Of a stretch of 42,721 nt of DNA, positions 34,099 to 41,760 are shown piece after piece. Under the pieces are notes generated by a model, which ran no database searches, had not been told where the DNA came from, and saw nothing but the letters and a program-made list of their open reading frames with translations. Source of the DNA: Meridianimarinicoccus aquatilis (GTDB taxonomy: Bacteria; Pseudomonadota; Alphaproteobacteria; Rhodobacterales; Rhodobacteraceae); assembly GCF_004358675.1 (NCBI RefSeq), contig NZ_SMZO01000031.1:1-42721 (forward strand). Direction: 5' to 3'. Position 1 is the first letter of the stretch. Each line of letters opens with the position of its first letter. Made by a program: the position numbers and the translations under genes.

Positions 34099-36120
34099 AT
34101 GCAGTATCGCCCCGAGATTGACGGCCTTCGAACGGTGGCTGTTGTTCCCGTCATACTTTTTCACGCCGGTTTGTCCGTCTTTTCGGGCGGCTATGTCGGT
34201 GTCGATATTTTCTTTGTCATCAGTGGCTATCTGATCACCGGCATCCTGATCCGGGAACTGGAGCAGGGACGATTCAGCATCTTGCGTTTTTACGAGCGCC
34301 GGGCGCGGCGGATCTTGCCCGCACTTTTCACGGTCATGCTGGCCTGCCTGCCCTTCGCCTGGATCTGGATGCTGCCCGAACAGCTTGCCTTGTTCGGCCG
34401 CAGCGTGGTTTCGGTCATGTTTTTCGTGTCGAACATGTTGTTCTGGCGGGAAAGCGACTATTTCGCAGCCGATTCGGAACTGAACCCGCTGCTGCATACC
34501 TGGAGCCTGGCCGTGGAAGAGCAGTATTACATGCTCTTTCCATTGATGCTGGCGGTGATGTGGCGCTTTGGCCGGAACAAGACGTTCTGGTTGATCTGCG
34601 CGCTGTCCCTGCTCAGCCTTGCGCTGAGCGAATATGGCTGGCGCAACCACGCCAACCTGAACTTCTATTTCGCCGCAACGCGGGCGTGGGAGCTGTTTGC
34701 AGGCTCGATCTGCGCCTTCCTGCTCTCCCGGCGTGGCGGGCCGTGGCGCCATGACCTGCTGTCCGGGGCCGGGCTGGCAATGATCGTGGTGGCAATCTTC
34801 GCCTATGATGACAGCGTGCCGTTCCCCAGCGTCTGGGCGCTGCTGCCGGTTGTGGGCACGGCGCTGATCGTGACCTGCGCGGCCCCCGGCACATGGGTTG
34901 CACGCCTGTTGTCCCTGCGCGGGGTCGTGGCCATCGGGCTGGTCAGCTACAGCGCCTATCTGTGGCACCAGCCACTGTTCGCCTTTGCCCGGCTGCGCAG
35001 TATCGGCGAGCCATCAATGGCCCTGATGATGGTGCTTGCCGTGGTCACCTTCGGGCTTGCATGGCTGTCCTGGCGGTTCATCGAGCAGCCTTTTCGGGTG
35101 CGCGGGGGTGACGGCGCGCCGCTGGTCTCGCAGCGCAGTATCTTCACCTATTCGGCCGTGGGCATGGTCGCCTTCATCGCGATTGGGCTGATCGGTGCCT
35201 TGAACCAGGGTTTCCCCAACCGCTTTGCGCCCGGCATCCATGCCGTTCTGGCCGCAACTCAAGACACCAACCCGTACCGCGACACCTGTCAGTTCCGCGC
35301 CCAGACACGGGGCAGCCTGCCCGCCCTGCCCAACCCTGACTGCGTGTTCCCGCCCGATCCGTCGATACCGTCGCGCGGCACCGTCACCATCATCGGCGAC
35401 AGCCATGCCGGGGCCATGGCCTATGCCATGATCAAAGCGCTTAACGAAGCGGGCTACACGGCCGAGCAGGTCACCCTTACCGGCTGTCAGCCCCTGCCCG
35501 GTTACACCAAGACGGTCCGGCTGTGCCGCGAAGCGGTGGAACGGGTGATGCACTATCTGGAAACGACCGATGCAGACCGGGATCATCTGGTTGTCGCCAT
35601 GCGCCCACAACGGCTGTTCCTGCCTGGTTTCGACAATGGCGAAGGCGGCCATGAACACGGCCACGAACCAATCGTGTTCGACCGCGCCGGTCTTGGCCTG
35701 CCCGGAACCGCCAGCGATTTCGAAGCCTTCAAGGCCGCCTTTGAACAAGGCGTCGCCCGCTGGAGCAGCTTCGACAGTGACCTGACGGTGATCTACCCCG
35801 TGCCCGAAGCGGGATGGAGCGTGCCGCAGACCATGGCCAAGCGCATGGCGTTCGAAGGGGCGGAGGCGACACTTGATACGGCCCTGTCCGCCTATGAGCA
35901 GCGCAACAGCGCGATCATCGATCTTTATGATGCAACCCTGCCCCCCGGCACGCGGGCCGTGCGCCCCGACAAGCTGCTGTGTGATGCTGGAACAAAGCGT
36001 TGCCTGAACGCCCTGGACGGCAAGCCCCTGTATTACGACGACGATCACCTGACCAACTTCGGGGCGTCGATCATCGCCAGGGAACTGGTCACCGCATTGA
36101 ACCGTAATGACCGGTCATAA
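34099..36120 (+). CDS. OafA/YrhL-type acyltransferase with C-terminal SGNH domain
   Basis: 673 aa from the ATG at 34099; the frame is open to 34069. N-terminal acyltransferase-3 domain with about 10-11 membrane helices: 'RPEIDGLRTVAVVPVILFHAG', 'GGYVGVDIFFVISGYLI' and 'RRARRILPALF' are its fixed landmarks, and 'SLAVEEQYY' follows. After the last helix comes a periplasmic SGNH domain with 'IIGDSHAGAMAY' near residue 432 (block I Ser) and 'DDHLTNFGA' near 648 (Asp-His pair). Such fused proteins O-acetylate surface polysaccharides outside the cell membrane. With the MBOAT and hexapeptide enzymes this makes three independent acylation routes in the window. Confidence 0.92.
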   Translation: MQYRPEIDGLRTVAVVPVILFHAGLSVFSGGYVGVDIFFVISGYLITGILIRELEQGRFSILRFYERRARRILPALFTVMLACLPFAWIWMLPEQLALFGRSVVSVMFFVSNMLFWRESDYFAADSELNPLLHTWSLAVEEQYYMLFPLMLAVMWRFGRNKTFWLICALSLLSLALSEYGWRNHANLNFYFAATRAWELFAGSICAFLLSRRGGPWRHDLLSGAGLAMIVVAIFAYDDSVPFPSVWALLPVVGTALIVTCAAPGTWVARLLSLRGVVAIGLVSYSAYLWHQPLFAFARLRSIGEPSMALMMVLAVVTFGLAWLSWRFIEQPFRVRGGDGAPLVSQRSIFTYSAVGMVAFIAIGLIGALNQGFPNRFAPGIHAVLAATQDTNPYRDTCQFRAQTRGSLPALPNPDCVFPPDPSIPSRGTVTIIGDSHAGAMAYAMIKALNEAGYTAEQVTLTGCQPLPGYTKTVRLCREAVERVMHYLETTDADRDHLVVAMRPQRLFLPGFDNGEGGHEHGHEPIVFDRAGLGLPGTASDFEAFKAAFEQGVARWSSFDSDLTVIYPVPEAGWSVPQTMAKRMAFEGAEATLDTALSAYEQRNSAIIDLYDATLPPGTRAVRPDKLLCDAGTKRCLNALDGKPLYYDDDHLTNFGASIIARELVTALNRNDRS

Positions 36121-36250
36121 ACCGCCCGAAACAACATCCATATGCCGTGGCTCAACGGTCACTGTTAACGTACCAACCCATTTGTCGCTTTGCCAGTGCC
36201 TGCCCGCTTTGGTAGAGCGCACTTGAAGCCTATCAGTTGAAAGTTATCCC

Positions 36251-37963
36251 ATGACAAAGTTGCCTCACACCCCCATTCCCGAACTCTACATCTCACCGGA
36301 GAGCGCGCAAAAGCTGAAGCTTGACGCAGGCAATATGCCTTCCTGGGATCTGACCGCGCGCCAAATGTGCGATCTGGAATTGTTGATGAACGGCGGCTTC
36401 AACCCACTGACCGGTTTCCTGAGCAAGGCCGATTATGACGGTGTTGTCGACAACATGCGCCTGGCTGACGGCACGCTCTGGCCAATGCCCATCACGCTCG
36501 ACGTGTCCGAGAAATTCGCCGAATCCATCGAACCCGGTCAGGACATCGCCCTGCGCGACCCCGAAGGTGTGATCCTTGCCGTGATGAACGTCACGGATAA
36601 CTGGGCTCCCGACAAAGCGCTCGAAGCCGAAAAGGTCTTTGGCGCCGATGACAAGGCCCACCCTGCCGTGGCCTATCTGCACGACACAGCCGGCAAGATC
36701 TATCTGGGCGGCCCGGTGACCGGCCTGCAATCGCCGATGCACTATGACTTCCGCGCCCGCCGCGACACGCCCAACGAATTGCGCGCCTATTTCCGCAAAC
36801 TCGGCTGGCGCAAGGTCGTGGCCTTCCAGACCCGCAACCCGCTGCACCGTGCGCACCAGGAACTGACTTTCCGCGCCGCCAAGGAATGCCAGGCCAACCT
36901 GTTGATCCACCCGATCGTGGGCCTGACCAAGCCGGGCGATGTGGACCACTTCACCCGCGTGCGTTGCTATGAAGCGGTGCTGGACCAGTACCCCGCCGCC
37001 ACCACCACCATGTCGCTGCTGAACCTTGCCATGCGCATGGCCGGCCCGCGCGAAGCCGTCTGGCACGGCCTGATCCGCCGCAACCACGGTGTGACGCACT
37101 TCATCGTTGGCCGCGACCACGCCGGCCCCGGCAAGAACTCTGCCGGTGAAGATTTCTACGGCCCCTATGACGCGCAAGAACTGTTCCGCGAACACGAAGC
37201 AGAGATCGGCGTCGAAATGGTTCCGTTCAAGCACATGGTCTATGTGCAGGAACGCGCCCAGTACGAACCGGCAGACGAGATCGAAGAAGGCGTGACCGTT
37301 CTGAACATTTCGGGCACCGAACTGCGCCGCCGTCTGCGCGAAGGTCTGGAAATCCCTGAATGGTTCTCGTTCCCCGATGTGGTCAAGGAACTGCGCCGCA
37401 CATCGCCGCCCCGTGACAAGCAGGGCTTTACCGTCTTCTTCACCGGCTTCTCCGGCTCGGGCAAATCCACCATCGCCAACGCGATGATGGTCAAGTTGAT
37501 GGAAATGGGCGGTCGCCCCGTGACGCTTCTGGATGGCGATCTGGTCCGCAAGCACCTGTCGTCGGAACTTGGCTTCTCCAAGGAACACCGGGACATCAAC
37601 ATCCGCCGGATCGGCTATGTCGCCTCCGAGATCACCAAGAACGGTGGCATCGCGATCTGTGCGCCAATCGCCCCCTATGCCTCCACTCGCCGCGCCGTGC
37701 GCGAAGACATCGAAGCGTTCGGCGCCTTTGTCGAAGTCCATGTCGCCACCACGATCGAGGAATGCGAACGGCGCGACCGCAAGGGCCTCTACAAACTGGC
37801 CCGCGAAGGCAAGATCAAGGAATTCACAGGAATCTCCGATCCCTATGACGTCCCTGAAAACCCTGAGCTGCGCCTGGAAACCGAAGGCACCGATGTCGAT
37901 TACTGCGCGCAGCAGGTGCTTTTGAAACTTGAAAGCATGGGCCTGATCGGGTCCGGGTCGTAA
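36251..37963 (+). CDS. sat-cysC: Bifunctional sulfate adenylyltransferase / adenylylsulfate kinase (PAPS synthase)
   Basis: 570 aa. The N-terminal ATP sulfurylase has 'QTRNPLHRAHQE' (HxxH at His199 and His202) and 'VGRDHAGPG', and makes APS from ATP and sulfate. From about residue 395 comes APS kinase: P-loop 'GFSGSGKS' (399-406), 'LLDGDLVRKHLSSELGFS', 'RRIGYVASEI' and 'GISDPYDVP', which makes PAPS. Both halves look intact. The product is the donor for the four sulfotransferases here. Rhodobacteraceae usually keep sulfate-assimilation genes elsewhere, so a copy beside sulfotransferases suggests a dedicated supply; that part is inference. An intrinsic terminator follows. Upstream, 130 nt of spacer hold no clear promoter. 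Confidence 0.95.
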   Translation: MTKLPHTPIPELYISPESAQKLKLDAGNMPSWDLTARQMCDLELLMNGGFNPLTGFLSKADYDGVVDNMRLADGTLWPMPITLDVSEKFAESIEPGQDIALRDPEGVILAVMNVTDNWAPDKALEAEKVFGADDKAHPAVAYLHDTAGKIYLGGPVTGLQSPMHYDFRARRDTPNELRAYFRKLGWRKVVAFQTRNPLHRAHQELTFRAAKECQANLLIHPIVGLTKPGDVDHFTRVRCYEAVLDQYPAATTTMSLLNLAMRMAGPREAVWHGLIRRNHGVTHFIVGRDHAGPGKNSAGEDFYGPYDAQELFREHEAEIGVEMVPFKHMVYVQERAQYEPADEIEEGVTVLNISGTELRRRLREGLEIPEWFSFPDVVKELRRTSPPRDKQGFTVFFTGFSGSGKSTIANAMMVKLMEMGGRPVTLLDGDLVRKHLSSELGFSKEHRDINIRRIGYVASEITKNGGIAICAPIAPYASTRRAVREDIEAFGAFVEVHVATTIEECERRDRKGLYKLAREGKIKEFTGISDPYDVPENPELRLETEGTDVDYCAQQVLLKLESMGLIGSGS

Positions 37964-37970
37964 GATCAAA

Positions 37971-38004
37971 AGCTGGGGCGCTCTTGCGCCCCGGCTCCCT
38001 TTTT
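37971..38004 (+). terminator. Rho-independent terminator after sat-cysC
   Basis: Stem GGGGCGC / GCGCCCC with a TCTT loop, extended outward by AGC/GCT across one U-G pair, then a run of five T at 38000-38004. It starts 8 nt after the stop codon. Confidence 0.85.
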
Positions 38005-38124
38005 ACGGGACTGTTGCTGTAACCGCTCTGGCCGCAACCGTCATCTACCGGCTATGAAACGAGAACGAGGCCTGACCCTGGCTCGCCGCTCCAGTCAACA
38101 ACTTGGGTATCCTGCCGGGCAGCC

Positions 38125-39153
38125 TCAGCGCCTGTAATAGTCGCGAAACCAGTCTACGAAGCGCGCCACACCCGTCGCTATATCCGTCTGCGGGCGATAT
38201 CCAGTCAGGGCTTCCAGCAGCGCGGCATCGGCCCAGGTCGCTGGTACGTCACCTTGCTGCATGGGCATGAAGTTGCGCTGCGCGGTCTTTCCAGTCGCGG
38301 CCTCAATTTCTGTGATAAAATCGTCCAGCAATACCCGGCTTGAATTTCCGATATTCACAATTCTGTACGGCGCAACCGGCGACAGGCTGTCACCGGGGAT
38401 GGCAATGTACTTCGCCCCAGCACCTGCCCGGGCATCGGGTGTTGGCGGGGGCACGTTGATCAACCCGCGAATGCCGCGCACCAAATCATCCACATAGGTG
38501 AAGTCGCGATACATCCGGCCATGATTGTAAACATCGATGGGCCGTTCCGCCAGTATCGCGTCGGTAAACTTGAACAATGCCATGTCGGGCCGCCCCCACG
38601 GACCATAAACGGTAAAGAACCGGAACATGGTGATCGGCATGCCGTGGATATGCGCCCAGGAATGACACATCGCCTCGGCGGCCTTCTTGGTAGCAGCGTA
38701 GAAGGACATCTGGGTGTCTGCCTTCTGGGTTTCGCGATAGGGCATCTCGTCATTTGCACCATAGACCGAACTCGTCGATGCCATCAGCAGATGCCCTGCA
38801 CGCTGGTCTAGTGCAGCCTGCAGGACGTTGAAGCTGCCGACGATATTGGCATCCAAATAGGCGCGGGGGTTCTCGATACTATACCGCACCCCAGCCTGCG
38901 CGGCCAAGTGCACCACCACGTCGGGCGCAGAGGAGGCCATAGCCGTCTCCAGGGTGACGGCATCTTCGAGGAGGCCCTCGGTCGCGGTGAACCCAGGGTG
39001 CCGGGCCAGCTTGTCATGGCGCGCGCGTTTCAGCGCAACGTCGTAATAATCAGTCATGCCGTCATAGCCATGGACCACAGCACCCGAGCGCAGCAAACTG
39101 TCAGCCAAATGGTAGCCGATGAACCCGGCTGTGCCCGTGATGAAGACCCGCAT
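38125..39153 (-). CDS. NAD-dependent epimerase, probable UDP-glucuronate 4-epimerase
   Basis: 342 aa from the ATG at 39153, with GGAGG seven bases upstream; an in-frame start at 39174 is less likely. Extended SDR: 'FITGTAGFIGYHLA' binds NAD, 'VVHLAAQAGVRYSIENP' is the strong signature of the UDP-glucuronate 4-epimerase group, 'STSSVYG' gives the catalytic Ser/Thr and 'YAATK' gives Tyr152 and Lys156. It would turn UDP-GlcA into UDP-GalA, using the product of Ugd. The start codon overlaps, as TGATG, the stop of the decayed ugd end upstream, which shows the old operon order ugd-epimerase. Confidence 0.9.
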   Translation of the reverse strand: MRVFITGTAGFIGYHLADSLLRSGAVVHGYDGMTDYYDVALKRARHDKLARHPGFTATEGLLEDAVTLETAMASSAPDVVVHLAAQAGVRYSIENPRAYLDANIVGSFNVLQAALDQRAGHLLMASTSSVYGANDEMPYRETQKADTQMSFYAATKKAAEAMCHSWAHIHGMPITMFRFFTVYGPWGRPDMALFKFTDAILAERPIDVYNHGRMYRDFTYVDDLVRGIRGLINVPPPTPDARAGAGAKYIAIPGDSLSPVAPYRIVNIGNSSRVLLDDFITEIEAATGKTAQRNFMPMQQGDVPATWADAALLEALTGYRPQTDIATGVARFVDWFRDYYRR

Positions 39154-39273
39154 CAGTGTTCCTCCCCCTCGCACCTGGAGAAGCCAACCGCCAGAACGTC
39201 GGCGGGGTGATAAACATTGCGCAAATCGGCCGTGTGGCAGTCCATCACGTTCTTGAGGCCGAATTCATAGACT
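39153..39273 (-). pseudogene. Remnant of the 3' end of a UDP-glucose 6-dehydrogenase gene
   Basis: About 40 codons read 'YEFGLKNVMDCHTADLRNVYHP' and on to 'VLAVGFSRCEGEEH' (written here in two parts). This matches the end of Ugd proteins; the intact copy at 39715-41037 has 'MADLRNVYSPDSLKAAGF'. Upstream of about 39273 the similarity stops although the frame stays open to 39593. The normal 'xGR' tail is lost. It is most likely the leftover of a ugd gene that once stood in operon with the epimerase. Confidence 0.6.
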
Positions 39274-39714
39274 GGCTCCATATCCATCTGCATTCGGGCC
39301 CACCTTTCTGGTATGACTGCCTTCCTACGGTTCCATGGACTAACATGAAAGTGCCAAGTCCTGATCCCGGTCACAAGTCCACCTGAACGAGTGAAGCGTA
39401 GGAAAAAAGCTGGGCCAAACCGGCCATCAAAATCACAAACAGCTTTCGGGGCACCTCGATTTTTGACCGTTTTCGCGGGCCCGCACCATGCCAGTCGTGC
39501 GCACCAGCGTGCCGCCCATGTCGGGTCCATCGCAACACGGTACGAGAAAGCGTCACGCACGTTCTTGTCGATGATCAAACTGGCGTCCATCAAGCTGTGG
39601 ATCGAGTTTCATGAGCCCGGTGCCTAAGTTCGAATACAAATTGCCACTCACCGCAATAGCGTCATATTCTGCTGTTTCCCACGGGCGCCAAGTACCAAAG
39701 CAAAAGGAACAAAC
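39274..39714. other. Gene-poor junction between the ugd remnant and intact ugd
   Basis: No convincing gene on either strand. The open frame on the minus strand (to 39593, 'ARWCARLAWCGPAKTVKNRG...') resembles nothing I recognise and has many Trp, Cys and Arg, as non-coding GC-rich DNA does. No insertion-sequence ends were found. GC is somewhat lower near 39620-39714, where the ugd promoter should lie. Confidence 0.5.
39641..39670 (+). promoter_or_regulatory. Candidate sigma-70-type promoter of ugd
   Basis: TTGCCA (39641-39646) and TATTCT (39665-39670) with an 18-nt spacer, ending 44 nt before the ugd start codon. Five of six and four of six consensus bases, respectively. Confidence 0.45.
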
Positions 39715-41037
39715 ATGAAAATTGCAATGATCGGCGCGGGATATGTGGGGCTTGTCTCTGGGGCCTGCCTGTCAGATTTTGGCCATGACATTGTCTGTGT
39801 CGACACGTCAGCCGAAAAGATTGCCGGTCTGAATGTCGGCCGTTTGCCAATTTATGAACCTGGTCTCGAGGCGCTCATCACCCAGAACGTCGCCGCGGGG
39901 CATCTGTCTTTCACCACCGATCTGGCCGCGGCAATGGATGGCGCGGATGCCATTTTTATCGCTGTCGGCACGCCCAGCCGCCGCGGCGACGGTCATGCGG
40001 ACCTGACATATGTCTATGCGGCCGCGCGCGACATCGCCCGCGCGCTGACCGGCCCGGCCGTCATCTGTACCAAGTCCACCGTTCCTGTGGGCACCAATCG
40101 CGAGGTGGGCCGGATCATCGCAGAGACCAACCCGCAGGCTGATTTCGACATCGCCTCCAACCCTGAATTCCTGCGCGAAGGCGCGGCAATCGGTGACTTC
40201 ATGCGCCCGGACCGGGTCGTGGTCGGTGCAGAAAGCGACCGGGCCCGCCGCGTGATGGCAGACATCTACCGCCCGCTTTCGCTGCGCGACACACCGATCC
40301 TGTATACCGGGCTCGAATCCGCCGAGATGATCAAATACGCCGCCAATGCGTTTCTCGCCACGAAGATCACTTTCATCAACGAAATCGCCGCCCTGTGTGA
40401 AAAGGTCGGCGCAGATGTGAAAGAGGTGGCCAATGGCATGGGCCGCGATGGCCGGATCGGGTCGAAATTCCTGCATGCGGGGCCGGGCTATGGCGGATCG
40501 TGCTTTCCCAAAGATACCCGCGCGCTGGCACGGATCGGGCAGGAACACAGCAGCCCCATGGCGATCACCGAAACCGTCATCGCAGTGAACGAGGCCGTGA
40601 AACGGCGCATGGTGGAAAAAATCCGCGACCTGCTGGGCGGCTCGTTCAACGGGCGCCGGGTGGCGGTGCTGGGCGTGACCTTCAAGCCCGAAACCGACGA
40701 TATGCGCGAAGCGCCAAGCCTGACCGTGGTGCCTGCCCTTGTGGGCGGCGGGGCCGAAGTGCGGGTGGCCGATCCGTTGGGTCGCCGCGAGGGTGCAGAG
40801 CTTCTGCCCGGCGTAAGCTGGCACGACGATGCCTATGACGCAGCACAGGGCGCCGATGCCGTGGTCGTCCTGACCGAATGGAACGCCTTCCGCGCGCTGG
40901 ACCTGACCCAGCTTGCGTCGGTCATGCGGACCCCGGCAATGGCGGATCTGCGCAATGTCTATTCTCCGGACTCGCTGAAAGCGGCCGGGTTCCGCTCCGT
41001 TGGGGTGGGCCGCTTTCACCCAGATTTGAAAAGCTGA
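39715..41037 (+). CDS. ugd: UDP-glucose 6-dehydrogenase
   Basis: 440 aa; AAGGA six bases before the ATG. 'MIGAGYVGLVSGACLSDFGH' is the NAD-binding start of Ugd rather than of GDP-mannose dehydrogenase. 'IYEPGLEALI', 'KSTVPVGTNREV' and 'SNPEFLREGAAI' follow, and the catalytic cysteine is Cys263 in 'GYGGSCFPKDT'. The C-terminal domain ends 'ADLRNVYSPDSLKAAGF'. It oxidises UDP-glucose twice to UDP-glucuronate, the substrate of the epimerase on the other strand. It faces away from that epimerase and from the decayed ugd end, so it probably arrived or was duplicated separately. It converges on the SGNH gene with 9 nt between stops. Confidence 0.95.
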   Translation: MKIAMIGAGYVGLVSGACLSDFGHDIVCVDTSAEKIAGLNVGRLPIYEPGLEALITQNVAAGHLSFTTDLAAAMDGADAIFIAVGTPSRRGDGHADLTYVYAAARDIARALTGPAVICTKSTVPVGTNREVGRIIAETNPQADFDIASNPEFLREGAAIGDFMRPDRVVVGAESDRARRVMADIYRPLSLRDTPILYTGLESAEMIKYAANAFLATKITFINEIAALCEKVGADVKEVANGMGRDGRIGSKFLHAGPGYGGSCFPKDTRALARIGQEHSSPMAITETVIAVNEAVKRRMVEKIRDLLGGSFNGRRVAVLGVTFKPETDDMREAPSLTVVPALVGGGAEVRVADPLGRREGAELLPGVSWHDDAYDAAQGADAVVVLTEWNAFRALDLTQLASVMRTPAMADLRNVYSPDSLKAAGFRSVGVGRFHPDLKS

Positions 41038-41046
41038 AACAAGAGC

Positions 41047-41757
41047 TTAGACCGGCGGCCCGCAGCTTTGCCCCATGGCCTGGCCAATCAGGCCGGTCAG
41101 GGCCGGTGTCACCACGACCTGCGTGGCGGCGCCTGTCGGATGCAGCCCGTCGGGCGCATGGCGCAGGTCCTGCGGCGCCACGTTCCAGCGCGGCGTCAGA
41201 TCGGCAAGACCCACATCCGCGTCGCGGGCCAGCTTGCGATACATGGCGTGATAGGCGCCAAGGCGCAGGCGCTTGACCCGCTGCCACCCCGAGACCGGAT
41301 TCATTGTCATCAGGACCAGCCGGGCTTCGGGCAGATCCCGGCGCAACTCGGCGAGGATCTGGGCATGCTGTGCGCGGCTGCGCGCCACGCTCACACCATC
41401 CAGCAGATCCGCATCATTGGCGGTAAACTCGATCAGAACAATATCGGGCCGCAGCGCCACCACTTGCGACACCTGCGCCAGACCCCATTGCGACCCCTGC
41501 CCCACACCGGCCACCCGGTCCACCTGAACCTGCTGCATCAGGCAGGCGCGCAACGCGGCCTGTAGCCCATCGGGCCAGGCGTTGCGCGCGGTCAGGCTGG
41601 TGCCAAAAGCTGCGATCTGCAACGTGGCGGGCGGGCTGGCCAGGGGGGGAATGGCCCTGTCTCCCGGTGCCGGTCCGGTGCCGCGCAGCACCAGACCCGC
41701 CCCAAGAACAAGCACCAGACCCGCGGCCAGACCTTGTGCGCGCGGGCCCCATGCCAT
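41047..41757 (-). CDS. SGNH/GDSL-family hydrolase, membrane-anchored or secreted
   Basis: 236 aa. An N-terminal hydrophobic segment (about 8-24) is a signal anchor or signal peptide. 'AAFGTSLTA' (Gly52-Thr53-Ser54) is block I, a GTSLT variant of GDSL, 'GVGQGSQWG' fits block II, 'IEFTANDADL' gives the block III Asn and 'DGLHPTGAA' the catalytic Asp-His pair. The set is complete, so an active esterase is likely. It could remove acetyl or other ester groups from the polymer. It starts 3 nt after the stop of the phosphomannomutase gene, so they are cotranscribed. Confidence 0.85.
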   Translation of the reverse strand: MAWGPRAQGLAAGLVLVLGAGLVLRGTGPAPGDRAIPPLASPPATLQIAAFGTSLTARNAWPDGLQAALRACLMQQVQVDRVAGVGQGSQWGLAQVSQVVALRPDIVLIEFTANDADLLDGVSVARSRAQHAQILAELRRDLPEARLVLMTMNPVSGWQRVKRLRLGAYHAMYRKLARDADVGLADLTPRWNVAPQDLRHAPDGLHPTGAATQVVVTPALTGLIGQAMGQSCGPPV

Positions 41758-41760
41758 GTG

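Noticed and set aside
36293-37969. 558-aa open frame on the minus strand
   Set aside because: Antisense shadow of the highly conserved sat-cysC gene.
39274-39600. Transposase or insertion-sequence remnant
   Set aside because: I suspected one because of the recombined ugd junction, but found no terminal inverted repeats, target duplication or DDE motif.
39808-41019. 403-aa open frame on the minus strand
   Set aside because: Antisense shadow of ugd; no family features.
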